A stretch of 7,185 nt of DNA from UBA11524 sp964542315 (GCA_964542315.1 CAZIUA010000102.1:1-7185), one strand, 5' to 3'. Positions 1 to 5,181 are shown, counted from the stretch's first letter. Notes: a model not told the origin generated them from the letters alone. Translations and numbers: made by a program.

Positions 1-3
1 CAT

Positions 4-9
4 CCTCCT
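4..9 (-). promoter_or_regulatory. Shine-Dalgarno site of the gene beyond the left edge
   Basis: The minus strand reads AGGAGG here, a full match to the anti-Shine-Dalgarno. The ATG directly behind it (3-1) has no spacer and is unlikely to be used, so the true start should lie a few bases outside the window. This would be the ribosome-binding site of the gene controlled by the T-box. Confidence 0.45.
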
Positions 10-14
10 ATGCC

Positions 15-90
15 AGGGGCTCTGCCCCCTGGCCTCCGCCAAGGGCTCTGCCCCTGGACCCCGCGAAGGGTCTTCGACCCTCTCGACACC
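15..90. repeat. Three-unit GC-rich palindromic intergenic repeat
   Basis: Three consecutive units of about 25 bp can be aligned: 15-40, 41-65 and 66-90. Each opens with A(A/G)GGG, contains a short self-complementary core (GGGGCTCTGCCCC, GGGCTCTGCCC, AGGGTCTTCGACCCT), and ends in a C-rich spacer such as CCTCCGCC or ACCCCGCG. Each unit can form its own hairpin. The block lies between the T-box terminator and a ribosome-binding site at the left edge, so it would be part of the mRNA leader of the next gene. Similar GC-rich palindromes are familiar from intergenic regions of gut Clostridia; that this one is present in many copies genome-wide is inference. Confidence 0.7.
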
Positions 91-199
91 CTTTTCGCGA
101 TTGGGTGGGTTTACAATTCAAGCGATGTGCGCGTGATGCGCATGCATTCTTTGGGGGGTGTATCGCGCATTGCAGTCATGCGTTTGCGCACTTTTCCCC

Positions 200-237
200 A
201 AAACGCAAAGCAACCCCATCCCGAAGGACGGAGTTGC
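200..237 (-). terminator. T-box-controlled intrinsic terminator
   Basis: On the minus strand a 12-bp stem (210-221 with 226-237, with G-U pairs) is closed by a UUCG tetraloop and followed by TTTGCGTTTT. Its 5' arm immediately follows the T-box sequence, so the antiterminator and terminator are mutually exclusive. No other terminator lies between rpmF and this point, so it probably also ends rpmF transcripts. Confidence 0.9.
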
Positions 238-238
238 T

Positions 239-466
239 CCGTGGTACCACCTTACTTCGCAAAGAAGCCTCATCAGTACAAGTGATGAAGTCGATGCCTC
301 AAGCGCACTGTAACGGGTGCGAGCCGCACAAGGCTAACACGCGCATGCATGCTCACCTTGTGCTCTGTGAAGCGACCTTCCCTCACCCGACGCGCAGGCG
401 GTCTTTCAGCCGGTGGACCGCCCTCTCTAACCGCACGGACATGAGGTACTCCTCTTCATTTGCGAG
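239..466 (-). promoter_or_regulatory. T-box riboswitch leader, probably valine-specific
   Basis: This tRNA-sensing leader is read on the minus strand. Stem I has a base TGAAG/CTTCA (454-458 with 368-372), the AGTA S-turn strand (447-450), an AGAGAG element, a distal GGCGGTC/GACCGCC helix, and the opposing GAA (380-378). The specifier then reads GUC (376-374, valine) followed by a purine. A stem II-like hairpin (328-361) and a CATCA/TGATG stem (271-287) follow. The T-box sequence is AAGGTGGTACCACGG (253-239). Its UGGN bulge is UGGU (249-246), which fits tRNAs with discriminator A, as in tRNA-Val; glycine T-boxes normally have UGGA, which argues against the shifted reading GGU. Uncharged tRNA should stabilise the antiterminator and switch on the downstream gene, presumably valS, outside the window. 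Confidence 0.9.
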
Positions 467-472
467 TGTGGT

Positions 473-500
473 ATGTTAATTTAAGCTCATCACGCTACAA
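473..500 (-). promoter_or_regulatory. Possible weak promoter for the T-box transcript
   Basis: TTGTAG (500-495) and TAACAT (478-473) are separated by 16 bp on the minus strand, just after the rpmF stop codon. The matches to sigma-A consensus are 3/6 and 4/6. The spacing suits a transcript starting just before stem I. Read-through from rpmF is an equally good explanation. Confidence 0.25.
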
Positions 501-692
501 TTACGCGTTCTTTTCCTCGTTCATCACGACGACCTGGACGCCCTTGTAGTAACCGCACTGCTTGCACACGCGGTGGGACAGCTTCATCTGGTGGCACTGG
601 GGGCACTCGACGATGGCGGGCGCAGAGAGCTTCCAGTTCGCCTGACGGCTGTGCTTACGAGCCTTAGAGATCTTTCCCTTAGGAGTAGCCAT
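501..692 (-). CDS. rpmF: 50S ribosomal protein L32
   Basis: The product is the 63-residue bacterial protein L32 of the large ribosomal subunit. The N-terminus MATPKGKISKARK and the following basic stretch are characteristic, and the length is normal for the family. Two cysteine pairs, Cys30/Cys33 and Cys43/Cys46, form the zinc ribbon, so this is the zinc-binding form rather than the cysteine-free paralogue made under zinc limitation. AGGAGG lies seven to eight bases before the ATG, fixing the start. The gene follows yceD after 43 bp, the usual DUF177-rpmF arrangement, and is probably transcribed from the promoter at 1304-1332. No terminator follows the stop codon; the next structure is the T-box leader. 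The usual downstream plsX is absent. Confidence 0.97.
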   Translation of the reverse strand: MATPKGKISKARKHSRQANWKLSAPAIVECPQCHQMKLSHRVCKQCGYYKGVQVVVMNEEKNA

Positions 693-735
693 TGTTACAC
701 CTCCTCATCCTTTTATGGGGCAGCCATTGCTGACC

Positions 736-1272
736 TCAGTTTTCTGCGTTGTCAGACTTTTCAGCCAGCAACTGCTGCAATGCCGCAAAAGGACGCTGAA
801 CATTCAGTTCGTCCTGGCAAAGCGAAGTTACGTTCTCGCCCTCGCTAATGGTCACACCTGTTCCGGCGTACATGCTCAGGCCCGGGCAATCCTCCTTGCA
901 CAGGAAGCGCATGGGCAGATTGAACATGACATAGAACAGCGTCAGCTTATCGAGCTCGAGCGCGCTGCCGTTATAGGCAAAGCTCTCGTCGTCTTCCGGG
1001 TCGCCCCCATGGATGAAGGTTTCGCGGAAGTCGCCCTCGACCGTGCTGATGGCAGGGGCAAGACATTTGGCGCATTGAGCATGAGCAACCGTGGAAAGTT
1101 TCCCTTCCAGCGTGACGCTGCCATCCTCGCCAGCGAACAGTTTTCCCGTCAGCGTAACGGCATCGAAGGTAACCTCGCTGCCACCGACGTCCTGCGGAGG
1201 CAATTCCTGCTCCACAGAGAAGGCATATTCCGTGCCGGGATTCCGTAATGCTTGGAGAACATCCAGCTTCAA
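736..1272 (-). CDS. yceD: YceD/DUF177 family protein with reduced C-terminal cysteine motif
   Basis: A 178-residue DUF177 (YceD) protein. Members sit upstream of rpmF and have been linked to 23S rRNA accumulation and ribosome assembly. The family signature CAKCL is at 67-71, the acidic EDDESF segment follows at 93-98, and a second cluster CKEDCPGL is at 125-132. In many relatives the second cluster continues as a CxxCG-type motif; here that stretch reads GLSMYAGTG and lacks the cysteines, with only Cys152 further on. The start codon is TTG (1272-1270), supported by GAGGTGG eight to ten bases upstream; no ATG or GTG fits this site better. A near-consensus promoter ends about 30 bp upstream, so this gene begins the yceD-rpmF transcript. 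Confidence 0.88.
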   Translation of the reverse strand: MKLDVLQALRNPGTEYAFSVEQELPPQDVGGSEVTFDAVTLTGKLFAGEDGSVTLEGKLSTVAHAQCAKCLAPAISTVEGDFRETFIHGGDPEDDESFAYNGSALELDKLTLFYVMFNLPMRFLCKEDCPGLSMYAGTGVTISEGENVTSLCQDELNVQRPFAALQQLLAEKSDNAEN

Positions 1273-1303
1273 GTGCTCACCACCTCAAATTAGACCGACT
1301 TAT

Positions 1304-1332
1304 ATTATAGGAGTGTTTTCCGGATTTGTCAA
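1304..1332 (-). promoter_or_regulatory. Near-consensus sigma-A promoter for yceD-rpmF
   Basis: On the minus strand TTGACA (1332-1327) and TATAAT (1309-1304) are separated by exactly 17 bp. Both hexamers are perfect matches. The predicted transcription start is near 1297, leaving a leader of about 25 bases before the TTG start of yceD. This is the strongest promoter in the window, as expected for a ribosomal protein operon. Confidence 0.92.
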
Positions 1333-1356
1333 CACCTTTTCCCGTTTTTTCAGAAG

Positions 1357-1400
1357 AAAAAAGTGCAGGATGCCCCTGCTCGATCCACCGGGCGTCCTGT
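1357..1400 (-). terminator. Intrinsic terminator after the CxxC gene pair
   Basis: On the minus strand CAGGACGCCC (1399-1390) pairs with GGGCATCCTG (1375-1366) with one mismatch, followed by CTTTTTT (1363-1357). It ends transcription of the two exported-protein genes and separates them from the yceD promoter. Confidence 0.85.
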
Positions 1401-1405
1401 CGCGG

Positions 1406-1942
1406 TCATTTTGCCTTATTTTCCTCGCGCAGCTGATCGATCAGCAGATAGGGCAGATCCGTCCTTTCGCCCGGGGACATGAACTCCTCGTAGGTCATGG
1501 TGGGCAGATACAGGATGTCAATGCGGACATGCCCGCAAAGCTCGCAGCGATAGGTGACGTTGTAGGCATTCTGCGCGTCTTTCTTCTTTTCGCAGGAGAG
1601 CACCGCATAGAGGTGCTGCTCCGCCTGGGCCTGCGGCATGGTTTGGCGGCTGCGGCAGGTTCTGCACTCGTAGATGGAGTAGGTATACACATTGTGATAG
1701 TCGCCCATATCCACCCGCTGCTGTTCATTCAGCAAGGCAACGTACTGGCTCTGCGTGCCGCTGCCGACTTCACGCCAGTCGTGCTCTCGCTCCTCCGCTG
1801 CCACGGGAATGCCCATGACCTGCAACGCCTCGAGCTGTTCCCAGGTGTAGCCGGTGGACTCCTCTGCCGAAGCCGACAAATCTACTGCAAGTACAAGCAG
1901 TAATATCAAAAGCACTTTTTTTACACCAAAGCCTTCCTTCAC
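1406..1942 (-). CDS. Predicted exported protein with two CxxC motifs (second of a paralogous pair)
   Basis: I do not recognise a named family. The 178-residue product starts with a clear signal peptide: VKK, then a Leu/Val-rich core and an ASA-EE-like cleavage site near residue 26. The mature part has HDW near 54-56, GDYH at 80-83, CRTC at 93-96 and CELCGH at 133-138. The two CxxC pairs, 40 residues apart, suggest a zinc ribbon or redox pair. These features line up with the gene just upstream, so the two appear to be paralogues. The chosen GTG (1942-1940) overlaps the upstream stop codon as GTGA, consistent with translational coupling. TTG at 1954 is an alternative. AAGGAAGG at about 1940-1931 could serve a later start, but no good in-frame initiator follows at optimal distance. 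A terminator follows the stop codon. Confidence 0.72.
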   Translation of the reverse strand: MKEGFGVKKVLLILLLVLAVDLSASAEESTGYTWEQLEALQVMGIPVAAEEREHDWREVGSGTQSQYVALLNEQQRVDMGDYHNVYTYSIYECRTCRSRQTMPQAQAEQHLYAVLSCEKKKDAQNAYNVTYRCELCGHVRIDILYLPTMTYEEFMSPGERTDLPYLLIDQLREENKAK

Positions 1943-2316
1943 TTTAAATAGCAAAGCCTATTAAGCGATAGCGGATAATGTGCCATTGAACATGGTGGGC
2001 CATCGCATGGATCGTAGATATAAACATCATGCACACAATCACTACACCGGAAATGATATTCATGTGTATCTGTAACTCCATCATGTACTGGATCATAACG
2101 TACCATCACCAAATTATGACCCTCGATTCCTACTAACTCTCTTGAAGGTACACGCACAGTCATACCACAGATCCAACATTTCCAAACGCTGACACTTAAC
2201 ACTTCATGGTAGTCTCCGCGATCAAAGTAATCACAATCTGTCTTATCGAATTCGTACTCATGTATACAATCATCAGCATCTGCAACAAAGACAAAGCTTA
2301 CAGCAAAAACGATCAA
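1939..2316 (-). CDS. Predicted exported protein with two CxxC motifs (first of the pair), 5' end probably frameshifted
   Basis: Unrecognised family. The open frame gives 125 residues from a TTG, starting with a hydrophobic segment that ends VADA-DD, like the end of a signal peptide. The mature part contains IHEYEF, GDYHEV at 34-39, CWIC at 47-50 and FRCSDC at 89-94, the same order as the downstream gene. It is richer in cysteine, with further Cys at 17, 28, 104, 109 and 122. The TTG lacks a ribosome-binding site. A strong one, AAAGGAG (2355-2349), sits seven bases before GTG (2341-2339), but that GTG is one base out of frame. Removing one A from the following AAA would give a normal lysine-led signal peptide (KNVFCLCLIVFAV...). 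The gene is therefore either frameshifted, affected by a sequencing error, or started unusually. It is visibly more AT-rich than its neighbours and has its own promoter. Confidence 0.6.
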   Translation of the reverse strand: MIVFAVSFVFVADADDCIHEYEFDKTDCDYFDRGDYHEVLSVSVWKCWICGMTVRVPSRELVGIEGHNLVMVRYDPVHDGVTDTHEYHFRCSDCVHDVYIYDPCDGPPCSMAHYPLSLNRLCYLK

Positions 2317-2337
2317 ACAAAGGCAAAAAACATTCTT

Positions 2338-2412
2338 TCACAAGCAATCTCCTTTCGTCTTGTTCACACTAACCAACAAACTTTGCCACATTGTTCAATG
2401 GTATCACCTCCT
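2338..2412 (-). other. Leader with strong Shine-Dalgarno and two tiny ORFs
   Basis: A near-perfect site AGGAGGTGAT begins at 2412, with no full-length gene behind it. Eight bases after AGGAGG is TTG (2398), opening a 9-codon frame that ends in TAG at 2369. ATG at 2391 opens a 17-codon frame ending in TGA (2340-2338), which overlaps the GTG start of the next gene as GTGA. They may form a translated leader coupled to the CxxC gene, or be the eroded start of an earlier gene. Coding is not proven. Confidence 0.3.
2339..2355 (-). promoter_or_regulatory. Orphaned ribosome-binding site and GTG start of the first CxxC gene
   Basis: AAAGGAG (2355-2349) lies seven bases before GTG (2341-2339) on the minus strand. 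Reading from this GTG gives a 22-codon cysteine-rich frame ending in TGA. Read with one base fewer after the GTG, it joins the hydrophobic signal sequence of the 1939-2316 gene. It probably marks the original start of that gene. Confidence 0.55.
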
Positions 2413-2447
2413 GCGTAAATGTCGCCTAGTTGCTTCCTTATATTTTG

Positions 2448-2476
2448 ACAATAGCACATTATTATTTCCATGTCAA
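2448..2476 (-). promoter_or_regulatory. Sigma-A promoter for the CxxC gene pair
   Basis: TTGACA (2476-2471) is perfect and TATTGT (2453-2448) matches TATAAT at 4/6, with 17 bp between them on the minus strand. It lies between the ackA terminator and the first CxxC gene, so the pair is probably its own transcription unit with a leader of about 100 bases. Confidence 0.7.
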
Positions 2477-2513
2477 GCGGGCTTTGCATTCTGTATCCAC
2501 TTTTTCGTCACGC

Positions 2514-2540
2514 AAAAAGGCGGACGATCGCTCGTCCGCC
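2514..2540 (-). terminator. ackA intrinsic terminator
   Basis: A perfect 9-bp stem GGCGGACGA/TCGTCCGCC (2519-2527 with 2532-2540) has a four-base loop and is followed on the minus strand by TTTTT (2518-2514). It lies 22 bp after the ackA stop codon. Confidence 0.92.
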
Positions 2541-2562
2541 TCGGATGCCTGAATAGATGCGA

Positions 2563-3765
2563 TTACTTCGCCGCTTCGACCAGTTCCTTGGTGTCGCGGG
2601 CGATCATGATCTCCTCGTTGGTGGGGATGACGCACACCGTCACCTTGGAGTCGGGGGTGGAAATGATGACTTCCTTGCCCTTGCAGTTGTTGGCTTCCTT
2701 GTCGATCTTGATGCCCAGCCAGCCGAACTCTTCCATGACGGCTTCGCGCAGCTCGGGGCCGTTCTCGCCGATGCCAGCGGTGAAGGCGATCACGTCCACA
2801 CCGTTCATCGCCGCCACATAGGAGCCGATGAGCTTCTTGATCTGGTAGTACAGCATGTCGCGGGCCAGCGCAGCGCGCTCATGGCCGCCGTCCGCCAGGC
2901 GATCGATATCGCGCATGTCGGAGGTGCCTTCGCCAGCGATGCCCAGCAGGCCGGACTGCTTGTTCATCATGGTCAGCACTTCGTCGGGGGTCATGTGCTT
3001 GTTGTTGGCGATGAACTGCACCACAGCGGGGTCGCAGGAGCCGCAGCGGGTGCCCATCAGCAGGCCCTCAAGGGGCGTCAGGCCCATGGAGGTATCCACG
3101 CACTTGCCGTCCACCACAGCGGACAGGGAGGAACCGTTGCCCAGGTGGCAGACGATGATCTTCTTGCCCACGGGGTCGATGTTCAGGAACTCGCACACGC
3201 GCTTGGACACATAGCGGTGAGAGGTGCCGTGGAAGCCATAGCGGCGCACGCCCATCTCGGAATAGTACTCATAGGGCACGCCGTACATGAAGGCCTTGGG
3301 GGGCATGGTCTGGTGGAAAGCGGTGTCGAACACAGCCACCTGGGGGGTGTTGGGCATAACAGCCTCGCAGGCCTCGATGCCCATCAGGTTGGCGGGGTTA
3401 TGCAGCGGGCCGAGGGGGATGTACTTGCGGATGGCCGCCTTGACTTCCTCGGTGATGATGCAGGACGCGGTGAACTCCTCGCCGCCATGCAGCACGCGGT
3501 GACCCACAGCGCCGATCTCGTCCATGGACTTGATCACGCCGGACTCCTGCAGGGCCTTGAGCATCAGCTGGCAAGCCACGACATGGTCCTTGATGTCCTG
3601 CACATACTCAGCGTTGACATTGCCCTCGTGATCCTTCTGCTTCAGGTTCGCGCCGGCCAGGCCGATACGCTCCACGCCGCCCTTGGCGATGAGCTCCTCG
3701 TTGTCCATGTTCACCAGCTGGTACTTCAGGGAAGAAGAGCCAGCATTGACGATCAAAACCTTCAT
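2563..3765 (-). CDS. ackA: Acetate kinase
   Basis: This cytoplasmic enzyme makes acetate and ATP from acetyl phosphate and ADP, the energy-yielding last step of acetate fermentation. The 400-residue length is typical. Family motifs are in order: VLIVNAGSSSLKY at the N-terminus with Asn7; GHRVLHGG with Arg90; FDTAFH with Asp147; GFHGTSH with His179; HLGNGSS at 207-213; MGTRCGSCDP with Arg240; and FTAGIGENGP at 328-337, then TNEE with Glu384. These correspond to the known substrate-binding and catalytic residues of acetate kinase, so the enzyme should be active. AAAGGAG lies about ten bases before the ATG. The gene is downstream of pduL, which supplies acetyl phosphate, but a 270-bp gap with a terminator-like hairpin separates them. 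Propionate kinase activity is possible but less likely. Confidence 0.98.
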   Translation of the reverse strand: MKVLIVNAGSSSLKYQLVNMDNEELIAKGGVERIGLAGANLKQKDHEGNVNAEYVQDIKDHVVACQLMLKALQESGVIKSMDEIGAVGHRVLHGGEEFTASCIITEEVKAAIRKYIPLGPLHNPANLMGIEACEAVMPNTPQVAVFDTAFHQTMPPKAFMYGVPYEYYSEMGVRRYGFHGTSHRYVSKRVCEFLNIDPVGKKIIVCHLGNGSSLSAVVDGKCVDTSMGLTPLEGLLMGTRCGSCDPAVVQFIANNKHMTPDEVLTMMNKQSGLLGIAGEGTSDMRDIDRLADGGHERAALARDMLYYQIKKLIGSYVAAMNGVDVIAFTAGIGENGPELREAVMEEFGWLGIKIDKEANNCKGKEVIISTPDSKVTVCVIPTNEEIMIARDTKELVEAAK

Positions 3766-3813
3766 GTTGATTGCACTCCTTTATTGATCAGTTGATTGTT
3801 CACTTTGCGTTGT

Positions 3814-3829
3814 TTCAGCCGGGGCTGAA
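3814..3829. promoter_or_regulatory. 16-bp inverted repeat upstream of ackA
   Basis: TTCAGCC and GGCTGAA flank two bases, giving a 7-bp perfect dyad about 50 bp before the ackA start. It could be an operator or a small leader hairpin. No T-tract follows on the minus strand, so it is not an intrinsic terminator. I found no convincing promoter in the 270-bp pduL-ackA gap; a weak TTGCAG/TTTGAT pair lies just upstream. Confidence 0.35.
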
Positions 3830-3989
3830 TCAAATGCATTGCCGAATGAAGCTGCAAATTGCTGTGCAGCCTGTCCTCACCGTGGTCAAGCCATCGGGCA
3901 GGATGACCTCCGCAGCGCATCCAGGTCGATGAAGGCAGAAAATCTTCCCACAGGATGCAGCAAAATGCGTTTTTTTCGGCAGGAACGCC

Positions 3990-4022
3990 AAAACCGGCGG
4001 AGAGAGCCGTCTGCTCCGCCGG
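3990..4022 (-). terminator. Weak terminator-like hairpin after pduL
   Basis: On the minus strand CCGGCGGA (4022-4015) pairs with TCCGCCGG (4001-3994), with a possible inner GAGC/GCTC helix, followed only by TTTT (3993-3990). It begins 13 bp after the pduL stop codon. The short T-tract suggests partial termination, which would allow some pduL-ackA cotranscription. Confidence 0.6.
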
Positions 4023-4035
4023 AAATGCATCTTGA

Positions 4036-4608
4036 TTACTTAACGATCTCACCCATCTGAGCGCGGCCGCAGGCAGCAGCATTGCTCTCGTCGGTATCGA
4101 TGTGCATCGCCAGGGCGTAGCTGTCGGACACGCGGACCACCACATCACCGAAGATGGTGCTGCGGCCGTCGGTCTCGACCTTCACGCTGACGATCTCCTT
4201 GTCCTGCACGCCGTATTCCTCGGCATCAGCCTTGGTCATGTGGATATGACGCTTGGCCGCGATGACGCCCTGGGTCAGCTCGACCTCGCCGCAGGGGCCA
4301 ACGAGCTTGCAGGCGCCGGAGCCTTCGATGTCGCCGGACTCACGGATGGGGGCATTGACGCCGATGGAACGGGCATCGGTCAGGGAGATCTCGACCTGAG
4401 TTTCCTTGCGGACGGGGCCAAGGATGGACACGCCGGTCAGGGTCTTCTTGGTGCCGACAACGTCCACGCGCTCAGCGCTGGCGTACTGGCCGGGCTGGGA
4501 CAGCATCTTCTTCACGGTCAGCTCATAGCCCTTGCCGAACAGGGTCTCCAGATCCTGCTGGGTCACATGGACATGACGGGCGGAGGTCTCAACGATGAAC
4601 TGCTTCAT
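4036..4608 (-). CDS. pduL: Phosphate acyltransferase, PduL family (phosphotransacetylase)
   Basis: PduL converts acyl-CoA and phosphate to acyl phosphate and CoA. It is unrelated in fold to the usual Pta. The 190-residue protein shows the two-half architecture: SARHVHV at 9-15 in the first half, LGPVRKETQVEIS at 63-75, AAKRHIHM at 117-124 in the second half, and MHIDTDESNAA at 168-178. His12, His14, His121, His123 and His169 match the conserved metal-site histidines. The N-terminus begins directly with the catalytic domain and lacks the helix that targets PduL to microcompartments. No shell-protein genes are visible, and ackA follows, so the likely role is cytosolic acetyl-CoA to acetyl phosphate. 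AAGGAAGG lies nine bases before the ATG, with a promoter at 4645-4673. Confidence 0.96.
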   Translation of the reverse strand: MKQFIVETSARHVHVTQQDLETLFGKGYELTVKKMLSQPGQYASAERVDVVGTKKTLTGVSILGPVRKETQVEISLTDARSIGVNAPIRESGDIEGSGACKLVGPCGEVELTQGVIAAKRHIHMTKADAEEYGVQDKEIVSVKVETDGRSTIFGDVVVRVSDSYALAMHIDTDESNAAACGRAQMGEIVK

Positions 4609-4644
4609 AGAATATATCCTTCCTTTCGGGTTGATTTCTATACA

Positions 4645-4673
4645 ATTATACCATCACTCACAGGGAAATTCAA
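4645..4673 (-). promoter_or_regulatory. Sigma-A promoter for pduL
   Basis: TTGAAT (4673-4668, 4/6) and a perfect TATAAT (4650-4645) are 17 bp apart on the minus strand. The predicted start gives a leader of about 30 bases before the pduL ATG. pduL therefore begins a new transcription unit, possibly including ackA. Confidence 0.82.
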
Positions 4674-4756
4674 TGGTATTCGCGGCTTTTTCCGGCGGAT
4701 TCGCGCTTTTTCAGCGGCCTGAATCCGATTCACGCCCGGATTCCGCCGTGAAAGGA

Positions 4757-5053
4757 TCAATCAGCGGAATGGCTGTCGATCAGGCCGAGGACTTCGCCCT
4801 GGCGGACGCGCCGGAATGGCTCCTGCGCGCCCGGAACGATGTGCGGATCCTGCGGTGCATTGGCCTTCCGTCGATAGCGCCGGGGCAGGGGCATGTCCGG
4901 CGGACAAACGGCCAGCTCGTCCCCCATCAGGTCGAGTTCGGACTCATAGAGTCCCTTTTGCAGCCCTGTGCCGATCTCCTGCACCGCGCCGTGCATCAGG
5001 CGCAGGTCGGTCAAGCCGGGATAGCCGTTCAGGCGTGCGTTGCGGATGAGCAT
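4757..5053 (-). CDS. Miniature amidohydrolase-like protein (N-terminal segment only)
   Basis: The first 47 residues, MLIRNARLNGYPGLTDLRL through a GxxQEIGxGL turn to ELDLMGDEL, resemble the N-terminal beta-sandwich segment of cytosine deaminase and related amidohydrolases. Those enzymes are about 400 residues and continue with a PxFVxxHxHxD metal-binding motif. Here the chain ends at residue 98 after an Arg/Pro-rich tail containing PRRYRR and RQGEVLGLID, with no HxH motif and no catalytic barrel. Neither alternative frame restores the enzyme convincingly. The ATG at 5053 is chosen because AGGAGG lies eight bases upstream; an open-frame extension to 5152 would cross a terminator hairpin. It may be a decayed remnant or a small protein of unknown role. 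Catalytic activity is very unlikely. It lies between tpiA and pduL. Confidence 0.6.
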   Translation of the reverse strand: MLIRNARLNGYPGLTDLRLMHGAVQEIGTGLQKGLYESELDLMGDELAVCPPDMPLPRRYRRKANAPQDPHIVPGAQEPFRRVRQGEVLGLIDSHSAD

Positions 5054-5071
5054 GCCAGTCGCCTCCTGTTC

Positions 5072-5103
5072 AAAAAAGGCCGCACCGTTGCCAGTGCAGC
5101 CTT
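5072..5103 (-). terminator. Intrinsic terminator after tpiA, adjacent to the next ribosome-binding site
   Basis: On the minus strand AAGGCTGCAC (5103-5094) pairs with GTGCGGCCTT (5085-5076) over 10 bp including one G-U pair, followed by TTTTTT (5077-5072). It ends tpiA transcripts about 80 bp after the stop codon. The AGGAGG of the 98-codon gene begins only four bases after the T-tract, so that gene depends on read-through, unless a promoter I cannot see lies within the hairpin. Confidence 0.88.
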
Positions 5104-5181
5104 GTGTCCGTCGATATGAAGTATGGAAGTCTGCCCGAATCTCCCACACCATCGGCGGACAAATGGGGACGAAGGCCCCCC

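Noticed and set aside
138..350. Ten-base direct repeat GCGCATGCAT at 138-147 and 341-350
   Set aside because: The word is short and nearly self-complementary, and one copy belongs to the T-box stem II region. It is more likely chance than an attachment site.
105..479. Plus-strand open frames across the first 480 bases
   Set aside because: They cross the repeat or the T-box leader, which is a well-supported structured RNA on the opposite strand, and show no coding signals.
1091..1903. 270-codon plus-strand frame across yceD, the promoter and the second CxxC gene
   Set aside because: It runs antisense through two genes, a consensus promoter and a terminator, and has no ribosome-binding site or recognisable domain.
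2557..3795. 412-codon plus-strand open frame opposite ackA
   Set aside because: It is rich in His, Ala, Gly and Val, with no recognisable motif. It lies almost fully antisense to an intact acetate kinase in GC-rich DNA, which commonly leaves long antisense frames open.
3762..4148. 128-codon minus-strand frame overlapping the end of pduL and the pduL-ackA gap
   Set aside because: It is in a different frame from pduL over its first third, lacks a ribosome-binding site, and its product shows no motif; it reads as a shadow extending into spacer.
4693..4748. Possible terminator between the 98-codon gene and pduL
   Set aside because: CGGCGGA/TCCGCCG arms and several GAATCC-like words occur, but the loop is over 40 bases and no T-tract follows on the minus strand, so I cannot call a terminator.
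5054..5152. N-terminal extension of the amidohydrolase-like ORF to an ATG at 5152
   Set aside because: The extension would be translated through the tpiA terminator hairpin and has no ribosome-binding site, whereas the ATG at 5053 has an ideal one.
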